From a virus, in IMG/VR virus record IMGVR_UViG_3300030419_002795, positions 1-40,719 of that record: a stretch of 40,719 nt of DNA; one strand, given 5' to 3'. This document shows positions 15,568-21,355 of this stretch, piece by piece. A program made the translations under genes and the position numbers. Positions within the stretch are counted from its first letter, which is position 1; each line of letters starts with the position of its first letter. The notes below the pieces were generated by a model, which saw nothing but the letters and a program-made list of their open reading frames with translations, was not told where the DNA came from and ran no database searches.

Positions 15568-16941
15568 TTATTTTCGAAAGTTTCTGCAATATTCTTCATT
15601 GCTTAATCTTTCTTCTTCTAAGAAGTCTCTTTCAAAGCAAGTACCATGATGATAATTACTTTTTCCAATTCTTCTTTCTACTTTTTCAGAAGTTGTTTCA
15701 CTTTCTTCTGTTTCTGTAGGCATTGTGCAGTTATCACCATCTAAAAACAAGTTAGGTTTTTTTGTTTCGTGCTGTTCCATAACTGTTTCAGATTCATTCT
15801 CCCAATCTGTTCCATTATGGTCACAGTAGAAATTAACCAAACTATGCTTCTTTGATTGATTGGCAATTGATACTCTACTCCCACAAGTGCCACATTTAAG
15901 AGTTATAGTTTTTGTTTTCTCAGTGATATTAGTGTGCATACCCTCTTGAGCGTTCCATTCTTTACTAAGTCTTTTAAATATTTCTGAGAAATATTTTTTA
16001 AATTCCTTAGTGTGATATGTATGACACTTTCTTGTTCCTTTGCCTGATTTGATTTCTTGTTTAAAATCAATCATACATTCTTCAAACGCTTCACCATGAT
16101 TACCTGAATTATTTATTAATAAATGTCCGAGTTCATGGATTGCTACTGCTGAAGTATCTTCAAAAGATGTAGGATTATAAAGTATAGTTTTTTTGTCATC
16201 ATATAAAACATTTTTTCTGATAACAATATGCTCTACTTGATTTCCTTGTTTATCATCAAAGTTACCTTTGTCCCACGCTTTAGAATAATGAGTTCCTAAA
16301 ACATTTTTATTTCTGATTGTAAATGCCACTCTTAATTTTGAAAGATTTGCTTCAGTATATTTGCCTGTGTCTTTCTGAACTTTGCGTAAACATTCAATCA
16401 TTAACTTTTTCAAAACATTTAAATTATTTTCTTCTTTTAAAAACTCTTTATCTTGTTTTTTAAAGTCATTTTTACCTTTGTTAACATTTATTTTATTTTT
16501 ATATCTCTCGACAGCTTTAATAAAATATTTGTCAAACTTCCCTGATTCAGTTCTAGGAGTTTTCCTTCTCAATATCTCATCACTAGTAGAAGCATTTCTA
16601 AACCAAATATTATAATCATCAACTGACTTCATCAATTCATGAAATTTAATAATTTGTTTTTCCATGCCTTTAGTTTTTTTGTTGAAATCAATTTCACCCA
16701 TTTTACTTTTAATATTTTGGTCAAAAGTTTTTTTAGTGAACTTGTTTTCTATCAAAACACTTTCCATAACATTGAAAGATTTTTTATGGTTAGTGGTTTC
16801 ACCTAGTTTATTGAAAGCGTAATACTTTGTATAAACTTTAGGATTTTTGTTTTTTCTTGACGATTGTCTCATTTTATTTGCTCCTGTTGTGAGAGGAGAT
16901 TTATTTCTCCTCTCGGTTAAGTTTGTTACATTATGCAACAT
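15568..16941 (-). CDS. SprT-like zinc metalloprotease
   Basis: 457 residues from ATG 16941 (AAGGAG 5 bases upstream); a second start at 16870-16872 also has AGGAG and would give 434 residues. Around residue 270 is A-V-A-I-HELGH-L-L-I-N-N-S-G-N-H-G-E-A-F: the HExxH zinc site plus a downstream H-G-x-x-F as in SprT/Spartan proteases. About 90 residues later C-G-T-C-G-S-R-V-S-I-A, then Y-C-D-H-N-G, forms a zinc ribbon in the usual SprT position. The first 180 residues are Lys-rich and unlike known domains. Spartan proteases cut proteins crosslinked to DNA; that role here is inference. It ends the early gene block. Confidence 0.75.
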   Translation of the reverse strand: MLHNVTNLTERRNKSPLTTGANKMRQSSRKNKNPKVYTKYYAFNKLGETTNHKKSFNVMESVLIENKFTKKTFDQNIKSKMGEIDFNKKTKGMEKQIIKFHELMKSVDDYNIWFRNASTSDEILRRKTPRTESGKFDKYFIKAVERYKNKINVNKGKNDFKKQDKEFLKEENNLNVLKKLMIECLRKVQKDTGKYTEANLSKLRVAFTIRNKNVLGTHYSKAWDKGNFDDKQGNQVEHIVIRKNVLYDDKKTILYNPTSFEDTSAVAIHELGHLLINNSGNHGEAFEECMIDFKQEIKSGKGTRKCHTYHTKEFKKYFSEIFKRLSKEWNAQEGMHTNITEKTKTITLKCGTCGSRVSIANQSKKHSLVNFYCDHNGTDWENESETVMEQHETKKPNLFLDGDNCTMPTETEESETTSEKVERRIGKSNYHHGTCFERDFLEEERLSNEEYCRNFRK

Positions 16942-17236
16942 TTTTTCTCCTTGCTTCTTGCAAGTCGTTATACGCTTCCTTTTCGTTTCTGCTTACTCTT
17001 TCTTTTTCGTTGGCTAATTTAGTTTGATAACCTTCGACAAAATAACAGATACTATATTTTTCATATAGCTCTATGCTAGTAAGCCTAGTGTTCCAAAAAA
17101 GATAACGATTAAATGCTTCATCTTCTGAAGATAAACCACCTCTCTTTTCAGAAAGACTTATATGACTATCATTGCTTCTGCATGAATAAAGAAGGTCATT
17201 GATAATCTTCAAGTGTTTTTTGTTTAATGTTTTCAT
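16931..17236 (-). CDS. Small protein upstream of the protease
   Basis: 101 residues, charged, with aromatic patches (Y-L-F-W-N-T-R-L-T-S-I-E-L-Y-E-K-Y) and a helical C-terminus (N-E-K-E-A-Y-N-D-L-Q-E-A-R-R-K). Start ATG 17236 has AGGAG and a good promoter about 50 bases upstream. It overlaps the protease start by 11 bases, so the two form an operon. No family recognised. Confidence 0.7.
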   Translation of the reverse strand: MKTLNKKHLKIINDLLYSCRSNDSHISLSEKRGGLSSEDEAFNRYLFWNTRLTSIELYEKYSICYFVEGYQTKLANEKERVSRNEKEAYNDLQEARRKNVA

Positions 17237-17284
17237 ATTTTTTCTCCTATTTATTTATGAGATTATTTCCTAATCTCTATAAAT

Positions 17285-17313
17285 AGTATAATGCCAAAAT
17301 AGATAATATACAA
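17285..17313 (-). promoter_or_regulatory. Sigma70-like promoter for 17236
   Basis: On the minus strand TTGTAT (17308-17313), 17 bases, TATACT (17285-17290). A box ends 2 bases upstream of the -35, at an activator or operator position. The downstream gene starts about 50 bases after the -10. Confidence 0.6.
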
Positions 17314-17315
17314 GT

Positions 17316-17336
17316 GTCAATATGAAAAATGTTAAC
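17316..17336 (-). promoter_or_regulatory. GTTAAC-N8-TTTTGAC box (2, reverse)
   Basis: Minus strand GTTAAC ATTTTTCATA TTGAC, spacing 21 bp, adjacent to the -35 of the 17236 promoter. This and the copy at 15486 are the only full copies in this orientation. Confidence 0.65.
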
Positions 17337-17345
17337 ATTTTTTTA

Positions 17346-17361
17346 TGTTTCATGTGAAACA
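17346..17361. promoter_or_regulatory. parS-like site
   Basis: TGTTTCATGTGAAACA matches the broadly conserved bacterial parS sequence (TGTTNCACGTGAAACA) at every position but one: CAC to CAT in the centre. It is an almost complete 16-bp palindrome. It lies in a non-coding region, 10 bases from a box. Possible binding site for host ParB; no chromosome-type ParB gene is in the window. Confidence 0.55.
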
Positions 17362-17675
17362 AGTGTATAAGAATATCAATATATACTAATGAAAATAAAT
17401 ATATATATATATATAGTAAGAAAAAAAATTATAAAATATTCAAAATTTACTTGACACGCTTTCAGACGAGCTTAAATAGTCTTTTTTGCTGTTTTTATGT
17501 TTTGATGAATAGCATATCAAAAAACTTTTTTTTATTCCATTTTGATAGCAATTTGAAAGCCATCAAAAATCAATAACTTACAAAGATTTTTATTTTTATT
17601 TTTTTTTAAATGTCAATAGTAAATTTTAAATATTTTTTTTAATCAAATTTATTTTTCTTAGTCATTTTTAAAAAT

Positions 17676-17696
17676 GTTAACAATAAAAATTTTGAC
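17676..17696 (+). promoter_or_regulatory. GTTAAC-N8-TTTTGAC box (3)
   Basis: Plus-strand GTTAAC AATAAAAA TTTTGAC. On the minus strand GTCAAAA directly follows the T-tract of the terminator at 17697-17735. Confidence 0.7.
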
Positions 17697-17735
17697 AAAA
17701 AAAAAGAGCAGACCTTTTTTAATTTAGTCTGCTCT
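17697..17735 (-). terminator. Terminator of the 17755-18066 gene
   Basis: Stem AGAGCAGAC / GTCTGCTCT (17705-17713 with 17727-17735), 13-nt loop, then at least eight T on the minus strand. It lies 20 bases after the upstream stop. Confidence 0.85.
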
Positions 17736-17754
17736 AATTTTAAAATTCCTTTTT

Positions 17755-18066
17755 TTAAAAGTCCTTGTCTCTACATTCTCCCTTCACTTTTGTATTTATC
17801 ATATCTTCCACAATTTCCCTACATTCTTCTTCTGTAATTTTATAATCAATTTCTTCCAAAGGATAATCTCCTTCAGATACAATATCATAATCAGAAGGTG
17901 AAAAAGTATTCCTAATAGCTTCATCCATATCTATATTTGAAACTTTTTCATCTATTGTGTCATCTATAGTGTTAATGACATCTTCTGCAATTACTAATCT
18001 TTCATTTAGTCTTTTTATTTTTTCAGACATTCCGAAAGTTACAATTTTTAATATAAAGTCTAACAT
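17755..18066 (-). CDS. Small acidic protein, unknown
   Basis: 103 residues. After a hydrophobic start (M-L-D-F-I-L-K-I-V-T-F-G-M) comes a coiled coil and an acidic stretch (D-D-T-I-D-E-K-V-S-N-I-D-M-D-E-A), ending I-V-E-D-M-I-N-T-K-V-K-G-E-C-R-D-K-D-F. Its own promoter (extended -10 at 18121-18126), RBS AGCAGGT and terminator make it a one-gene unit. Acidic early phage proteins often bind and inhibit host DNA-binding proteins; that is only a suggestion. Confidence 0.65.
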   Translation of the reverse strand: MLDFILKIVTFGMSEKIKRLNERLVIAEDVINTIDDTIDEKVSNIDMDEAIRNTFSPSDYDIVSEGDYPLEEIDYKITEEECREIVEDMINTKVKGECRDKDF

Positions 18067-18116
18067 TAAATTTACCTGCTATTTAGAGGATAGCTCCTAG
18101 TTAATTAACTTCAAAA

Positions 18117-18147
18117 TTGTATTATAACATATTTTACATTCTTTTAA
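18117..18147 (-). promoter_or_regulatory. Shared extended -10 promoter (A)
   Basis: Minus strand AAAGAATGTAAAATATG-T-TATAAT-ACAATT, with TATAAT at 18121-18126 and TGT before it (extended -10). It matches copies B, C and D at nearly every base. The leader to 18066 is about 50 nt and includes a short inverted repeat AGGAGCTATCCT. Confidence 0.75.
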
Positions 18148-18175
18148 TATGTATTTTAAAAGTCATTTTTAAAAT

Positions 18176-18196
18176 GTTAACATTTACCATTTTGAC
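18176..18196 (+). promoter_or_regulatory. GTTAAC-N8-TTTTGAC box (4)
   Basis: Plus-strand GTTAAC ATTTACCA TTTTGAC TATG. It sits between the terminator of 18260 and promoter A. Confidence 0.75.
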
Positions 18197-18202
18197 TATG
18201 AT

Positions 18203-18230
18203 AAAAAAAAGGAGCTAATCTCTTAGCTCC
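18203..18230 (-). terminator. Terminator of the 18260-18559 gene
   Basis: Perfect stem GGAGCTAA / TTAGCTCC with a 4-nt loop (18211-18230), then eight T on the minus strand. The GGAGCT stem base is shared with the terminator at 15529-15554. Confidence 0.9.
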
Positions 18231-18259
18231 CTTTCTCGTGGTGATGATAAACTAATTAA

Positions 18260-18559
18260 TCAATTTAAATCATCTAGCAAATATTCTCCTACTTTAATTT
18301 TTGCTTCTGTTTCTTTTTTTGTTTCATTTAAAAACTTATTTCTATGCTTCCCTGTTGTAGTTGAATAGTTCCAAGTCTTATTATCTAGATAAGTGTCAGG
18401 AGTTCCAAATTTAAATCTAATAGCTATCAATGAATTGTAACTATATAATCTGAAACATTCTGAATCTTCTATGACAAAATAATTTGCTCCACTATCTATA
18501 ACCTTCATATTTTTCACAAACCAATTAATATCTTTTTTCTCTTTTATTCTTTCTTTCAT
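18260..18559 (-). CDS. Small unknown protein
   Basis: 99 residues, Lys-rich. Contains W-F-V-K-N-M-K-V-I-D-S-G-A-N-Y-F-V-I-E-D and F-R-L-Y-S-Y-N-S-L-I-A-I-R-F, alternating strands, then a charged helical tail. ATG 18559 with GAGGT 8 bases before. No promoter TATAAT is seen, so it may be read from upstream. The I-x-S-Y-x-S-x-I-A pattern resembles phage proteins that carry a short beta-sheet fold, but I cannot name it. Confidence 0.6.
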   Translation of the reverse strand: MKERIKEKKDINWFVKNMKVIDSGANYFVIEDSECFRLYSYNSLIAIRFKFGTPDTYLDNKTWNYSTTTGKHRNKFLNETKKETEAKIKVGEYLLDDLN

Positions 18560-18578
18560 TATTTGTACCTCGTTTTAT

Positions 18579-18599
18579 GTTAACATTTACTTTTTTGAC
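18579..18599 (+). promoter_or_regulatory. GTTAAC-N8-TTTTGAC box (5)
   Basis: Plus-strand GTTAAC ATTTACTT TTTTGAC TTTAT. It lies between a terminator-like hairpin and the ribosome site of 18559; on the minus strand GTTAAC is 10 bases before GAGGT. Confidence 0.8.
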
Positions 18600-18607
18600 T
18601 TTATTAA

Positions 18608-18627
18608 AGGGAGAGTCCATTCTCCCT
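18608..18627 (-). terminator. Hairpin after the 18636-19085 gene
   Basis: AGGGAGA / TCTCCCT stem with a 6-nt loop. Only TTTAAT follows on the minus strand, so it is a weak terminator or an mRNA 3'-end stabiliser. Confidence 0.5.
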
Positions 18628-18635
18628 GTCTGTAA

Positions 18636-19085
18636 TTATATAGAACTTATATAATTCTCAACGACTTCATCAAAAATTATTCCCTTGATTTTTTCCTTCT
18701 CCTTTTTAACATCATCATCATCACTTCTATGATAATCTATGATGTCTCCATGACAATCATTAAGACCACTAACTACACTCATCATATAGTAAGTGTCAAA
18801 ATTTACAGTCTCACCTTCACAACAAACGCCCACAGGAGCATTGAAGCATTGCATTTTACCTACATACCTATCATAGATTTCATCTTCCAACTCTTTATAT
18901 GCAGCTGTCCAATCATCTATACGAGCATAAGTATATAAGTCGCTAACAGAATCAACTGTAAAATCATCAGCTTCTATATCTCCATTAATATAGAATTTGC
19001 AATAAGCTTTTAAAAAATCAGATTTTAACCATTTTTTCAAATGGTCTAATCTTCTTACTTTTTTACTTCTTTCCCAAATTTTCAT
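18636..19085 (-). CDS. Acidic cysteine-containing protein, unknown
   Basis: 149 residues. A basic start (K-I-W-E-R-S-K-K-V-R-R-L-D-H-L-K-K-W) is followed by an acidic body with two Cys in C-F-N-A-P-V-G-V-C-C-E-G-E, and I-D-Y-H-R-S-D-D-D-D-V near the end. RBS GAGGTG, promoter B upstream. The V-C-C-E-G-E-T-V-N-F-D-T-Y-Y segment is distinctive, but I do not recognise a family. Early single-gene unit. Confidence 0.65.
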   Translation of the reverse strand: MKIWERSKKVRRLDHLKKWLKSDFLKAYCKFYINGDIEADDFTVDSVSDLYTYARIDDWTAAYKELEDEIYDRYVGKMQCFNAPVGVCCEGETVNFDTYYMMSVVSGLNDCHGDIIDYHRSDDDDVKKEKEKIKGIIFDEVVENYISSI

Positions 19086-19116
19086 AATTTCACCTCGATT
19101 AAATTTTATTAAAATT

Positions 19117-19148
19117 GTATTATAACATATTTTAAAATCTTTTAATAG
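19117..19148 (-). promoter_or_regulatory. Shared extended -10 promoter (B)
   Basis: Minus strand AAAAGATTTTAAAATATG-T-TATAAT-ACAATT (TATAAT at 19119-19124). About 28 nt of leader with GAGGTG before ATG 19085. The 30-base core is identical to copies C and D. Confidence 0.8.
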
Positions 19149-19173
19149 TTTTTTAAAAAGTCATTTTATTTTT

Positions 19174-19194
19174 GTTAACATTTTCTGTTTTGAC
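19174..19194 (+). promoter_or_regulatory. GTTAAC-N8-TTTTGAC box (6)
   Basis: Plus-strand GTTAAC ATTTTCTG TTTTGAC TTTAT. It directly follows the TGA stop of the 19199-19612 gene (TGATAAAGTCAAAA on the minus strand) and precedes promoter B. Confidence 0.8.
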
Positions 19195-19198
19195 TTTA

Positions 19199-19612
19199 TC
19201 ACTCTATTTTGGAATTGCCCAAGTGCAGTTCTTCTGTTTCCAATATTTTTAATGCTTCTTTTATCGTTACCCTTTTCCCTGTTCTATAATCTATAGCAGT
19301 TTTTCTTATTGCTCTTGTTTCGTCTTTAGCTCCTTGAAAATTTACTCTAGTTTTATATTTGGTGTCTTGTCTCAGTTCTTTTCTTTTTTTGTCATCTCTT
19401 GCCATTCTTTTTTTATCTAATGGTTTGTGTTTTCTTAGTGCATTTTTTTGTCTTTGTTTTTTTCTATATTCTTCATCTGTCCAATATCTTATGGTTTCAG
19501 CACAAACAGGATAGAGTAAAGAAATTTTGGAATATGAATATCCATTTTCTCTTAATTCTCTAATTGAGTTTACATCTTCTTGGCTTAGTTTATATCTGTT
19601 ATCTTTAATCAT
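19199..19612 (-). CDS. HTH DNA-binding protein
   Basis: 137 residues. Residues about 8-45 (L-S-Q-E-D-V-N-S-I-R-E-L-R-E-N-G-Y-S-Y-S, then I-S-L-L-Y-P-V-C-A-E-T-I-R-Y-W) form a homeodomain-like helix-turn-helix as in phage regulators and transposase N-termini. The rest is very basic (K-K-R-M-A-R-D-D-K-K-R-K-E-L-R). Promoter C has its -10 nine bases before ATG 19612, so the message should be leaderless. It is a candidate for the factor that reads the GTTAAC boxes, but that is inference from fold and location only. Confidence 0.7.
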   Translation of the reverse strand: MIKDNRYKLSQEDVNSIRELRENGYSYSKISLLYPVCAETIRYWTDEEYRKKQRQKNALRKHKPLDKKRMARDDKKRKELRQDTKYKTRVNFQGAKDETRAIRKTAIDYRTGKRVTIKEALKILETEELHLGNSKIE

Positions 19613-19616
19613 AATA

Positions 19617-19647
19617 ATTGTATTATAACATATTTTAAAATCTTTTG
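19617..19647 (-). promoter_or_regulatory. Shared extended -10 promoter (C), near-leaderless
   Basis: Minus strand AAAAGATTTTAAAATATG-T-TATAAT-ACAATT (TATAAT at 19622-19627). Only nine bases separate it from ATG 19612, giving a 5' leader of about 3 nt and no ribosome site. Confidence 0.75.
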
Positions 19648-19675
19648 GTATGGTTTTTATAATTTATTTTTTTTT

Positions 19676-19696
19676 GTTAACATTTTTATTTTTGAC
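19676..19696 (+). promoter_or_regulatory. GTTAAC-N8-TTTTGAC box (7)
   Basis: Plus-strand GTTAAC ATTTTTAT TTTTGAC TTTAG, upstream of promoter C. It is paired with box 8 only 54 bases away, and there is no gene between them. Confidence 0.8.
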
Positions 19697-19750
19697 TTTA
19701 GTGGGATGATTACTTATGGAAGCCCCCCCTATTTGAAGTGATAATAATTT

Positions 19751-19771
19751 GTTAACATTTTTATTTTTGAC
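19751..19771 (+). promoter_or_regulatory. GTTAAC-N8-TTTTGAC box (8)
   Basis: Identical 21-bp core to box 7 (GTTAAC ATTTTTAT TTTTGAC). It follows the hairpin after the 50-residue membrane gene. Confidence 0.8.
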
Positions 19772-19780
19772 TTTATGAAT

Positions 19781-19798
19781 GGGAGCGTCCCTTCTCCC
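19781..19798 (-). terminator. Hairpin after the small membrane gene
   Basis: GGGAG / CTCCC stem with an 8-nt loop, placed like the hairpin at 18608-18627 (after a stop, before a box). The T-tract is missing. Confidence 0.4.
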
Positions 19799-19814
19799 TT
19801 TGGGAAATGAAATT

Positions 19815-19967
19815 TTATAAAACCAATAGCAAACAAAATAATGGAATCAAAATTATGGCTAATAGTATATGTCTTTCATTTTCATTAATATTATTCCAAT
19901 AAATATTCCAAGCGTATATTAAAACGCCTAGAGCAAACAAAAAAGTGAAAAAATAAATTTCTAGCAT
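19815..19967 (-). CDS. Small two-helix membrane protein
   Basis: 50 residues: M-L-E-I-Y-F-F-T-F-L-F-A-L-G-V-L-I-Y-A-W, a polar turn W-N-N-I-N-E-N-E-R-H, then I-L-L-A-I-I-L-I-P-L-F-C-L-L-L-V-L. Two transmembrane helices in a hairpin, no signal motif. The start lies one base after the upstream stop, with AGGTGG 8 bases before. Could be a membrane-acting early protein such as superinfection exclusion, or a holin; not determinable. Confidence 0.65.
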   Translation of the reverse strand: MLEIYFFTFLFALGVLIYAWNIYWNNINENERHILLAIILIPLFCLLLVL

Positions 19968-19968
19968 T

Positions 19969-20202
19969 TTATTTACCACCTACCAATTCTAAATTTTCAG
20001 GTTTTATGTCGCTAACTTGAACTACATAATATTTGGTGTCGCTTTCTTTGGCTTCTGATAATCTTTGAAGTGCATTTTTTAAATCAATAGCAACATCAAA
20101 ATTTGGTATAGCTCTATTATCTGCTTCTATATAATAATATCCAAGTTCTGTTTTTTTAACAACTAGGTACATTATCTTTGGCTTATCTTCCACCCTATTC
20201 AT
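19969..20202 (-). CDS. Small unknown protein
   Basis: 77 residues with strands I-M-Y-L-V-V-K-K-T and Y-Y-Y-I-E-A-D and T-K-Y-Y-V-V-Q-V-S-D-I. The ATG overlaps the previous TGA (ATGA), and CAGGAG precedes it inside the upstream gene's end. The beta-alpha-beta pattern resembles small phage modulators without a known family. Confidence 0.65.
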   Translation of the reverse strand: MNRVEDKPKIMYLVVKKTELGYYYIEADNRAIPNFDVAIDLKNALQRLSEAKESDTKYYVVQVSDIKPENLELVGGK

Positions 20203-20378
20203 TTTATCTCCTGTTTGTTAACATTATCTTTTTTGACTTTATCTACTATCCTTTCATAAGGTACTGCAATTTTTGTATGAATAAAACCACCTTGCATTGT
20301 TGAAATTGTATATTCATATGGACAAGTTTTTATCCAATCAAGAAAACCCTCTAAGTTTTTTACATGATTATTTTCCAC
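20199..20378 (-). CDS. Small F-x-x-W-x-x-T-C-P family protein with box-encoded C-terminus
   Basis: 59 residues, GTG start at 20376-20378 with AAGGAG 9 bases before. It has G-F-L-D-W-I-K-T-C-P-Y-E-Y and G-G-F-I-H-T-K-I-A-V-P, the pattern of a widespread tiny phage protein; a second member is at 26572-26694. The last residues (V-D-K-V-K-K-D-N-V-N-K) are encoded by a full regulatory box. Function unknown. Confidence 0.6.
   Translation of the reverse strand: MENNHVKNLEGFLDWIKTCPYEYTISTMQGGFIHTKIAVPYERIVDKVKKDNVNKQEIK
20217..20237 (+). promoter_or_regulatory. GTTAAC-N8-TTTTGAC box (9), inside a coding end
   Basis: Plus-strand GTTAAC ATTATCTT TTTTGAC TTTAT. It lies inside the last codons of the 20199-20378 gene (codons GTC AAA AAA and GTT AAC) and just before the CAGGAG of 20202. 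Confidence 0.8.
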
Positions 20379-20407
20379 TTTATATATCTCCTTGTTGATT
20401 TATTAAT

Positions 20408-20725
20408 TTAAATTTCATTTACTTCTTCTATTGTAGCTCCATCACATTCATCTTCTTCTACATGAGGATTGAAACTATCTAAGTCGGCTTGTATTTTTTC
20501 CTGTGCTTCTTCTTCTGAATCTGCTCTTACTGTGCGAGTTTCATAAATTACATTTGATATCTTTACTTCATATTCAAACTCGCCTTCCTGTAAGCTCCTC
20601 TCATGACTAAGATGTTTTACTCTTTCTTTAGCTTCCATTAATTGACTTTGTGCTTCTATAAAGTCTTTATCTGCTTGTTGTTTGCTGACCGCAGTAGCTA
20701 ATTGGTCTTTATCTGTATATCTCAT
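20408..20725 (-). CDS. Small protein with coiled coil and beta domain
   Basis: 105 residues. Residues 10-45 form a coiled coil (K-Q-Q-A-D-K-D-F-I-E-A-Q-S-Q-L-M-E-A-K). Residues 50-85 (E-Y-E-V-K-I-S-N-V-I-Y-E-T-R-T-V-R-A, then S-E-E-E-A-Q-E-K-I) are a two-strand and helix motif seen in many uncharacterised phage proteins. The end is acidic (E-E-D-E-C-D-G-A). Promoter D and AGGAG precede ATG 20725. Confidence 0.65.
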   Translation of the reverse strand: MRYTDKDQLATAVSKQQADKDFIEAQSQLMEAKERVKHLSHERSLQEGEFEYEVKISNVIYETRTVRADSEEEAQEKIQADLDSFNPHVEEDECDGATIEEVNEI

Positions 20726-20753
20726 TTTTTGTGTCTCCTGTTTTATTTTAAAA

Positions 20754-20784
20754 TTGTATTATAACATATTTTAAAATCTTTTGG
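20754..20784 (-). promoter_or_regulatory. Shared extended -10 promoter (D)
   Basis: Minus strand AAAAGATTTTAAAATATG-T-TATAAT-ACAATT (TATAAT at 20758-20763). About 25 nt of leader with AGGAGAC before ATG 20725. Confidence 0.8.
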
Positions 20785-20812
20785 TATAGTTTTTAAAAGT
20801 CATTTTATTTTT

Positions 20813-20833
20813 GTTAACACTTTCTTTTTTGAC
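20813..20833 (+). promoter_or_regulatory. GTTAAC-N8-TTTTGAC box (10)
   Basis: Plus-strand GTTAAC ACTTTCTT TTTTGAC TATG, between the 20867 gene end and promoter D. Confidence 0.8.
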
Positions 20834-20866
20834 TATGTGTGTATCCTATTCCTATATTTCTACTTG

Positions 20867-21175
20867 TTAATGTTTTGTTTTGTTTTTGGTGTCTGTAGAA
20901 GATTCAATGCCCTTAATATCTTCAACTAAATCAAGCAGAACAGTTAAAGCAAAAGTATATAAAACCTCAATGGCTTCAGATTTATTTTCTCGTGAACTGC
21001 TAACACTCCAATAAATGCTAGTTAAAACTTCTTTTAATAAGCCAACCATTGTACTTACTCCATGTGGATTAAATTTTTCCCAATCAACATCTGCAAGAAA
21101 TTCTCTAACATCTTCTCTAACTATTTCTTCAATTTCTCTTGGTGTATATTTCTTCATATATTTTTTGCTCCTCAT
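20867..21175 (-). CDS. Small helical protein, unknown
   Basis: 102 residues. Basic start (M-R-S-K-K-Y-M-K-K-Y), then R-E-I-E-E-I-V-R-E-D-V-R-E-F-L-A-D-V-D-W and a Leu-rich C-terminal half (A-L-T-V-L-L-D-L-V-E-D-I). It looks all-helical. It lies directly after the zinc gene, with GAGGAGC before ATG. No family recognised. Confidence 0.65.
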   Translation of the reverse strand: MRSKKYMKKYTPREIEEIVREDVREFLADVDWEKFNPHGVSTMVGLLKEVLTSIYWSVSSSRENKSEAIEVLYTFALTVLLDLVEDIKGIESSTDTKNKTKH

Positions 21176-21177
21176 TG

Positions 21178-21339
21178 TTAATTTTCTTTTTGGTGTATAA
21201 TTTCTTTATAACAATCACCGCAAACATTTCTTTTTTCTGTTTCTATTTTGGTGTACCATTCATTGCAATATTTACCACTATAAATATTATATCTTTGACA
21301 CCTAGCAACAACCCTTCTTTCCCGCACATTCTTTTTCAT
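21178..21339 (-). CDS. Small zinc-finger protein
   Basis: 53 residues. R-R-V-V-A-R-C-Q-R-Y, then K-Y-C-N-E-W-Y and later V-C-G-D-C-Y-K-E give four cysteines (C-x10-C, C-x2-C), a likely zinc site. Very basic. The ATG at 21337-21339 has GGTGG about 11 bases upstream and sits 17 bases after the HNH stop; the TAA is 3 bases before the next ATG. Possible nucleic-acid-binding modulator. Confidence 0.6.
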   Translation of the reverse strand: MKKNVRERRVVARCQRYNIYSGKYCNEWYTKIETEKRNVCGDCYKEIIHQKEN

Positions 21340-21355
21340 TTTTCTTTTTACCACC

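Larger units (their letters stand above)
17237..17754. other. AT-rich non-coding interval with promoter, parS-like site and two boxes
   Basis: About 520 bases without a supported gene. In order it contains the minus promoter of 17236, a reverse box, a parS-like palindrome, a run of TA repeats (about 17399-17416), a short G+C patch at 17452-17480 (TTGACACGCTTTCAGACGAG), long T-tracts, a forward box and a terminator. This density and AT content would suit an origin or a centromere-like site, which is inference. Confidence 0.6.

Noticed and set aside
16484-16504. GTTAACATTT in the protease gene as a further box
   Set aside because: No GAC half at the fixed distance; only the AT-rich half matches.
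16382-16615. Plus-strand Phe/Leu-rich frame opposite the protease gene
   Set aside because: It is the complement of Lys/Glu-rich codons; hydrophobic composition is an artefact.
17399-17416. TA repeat as a CRISPR or other array
   Set aside because: Simple dinucleotide run in AT-rich DNA without spacers.
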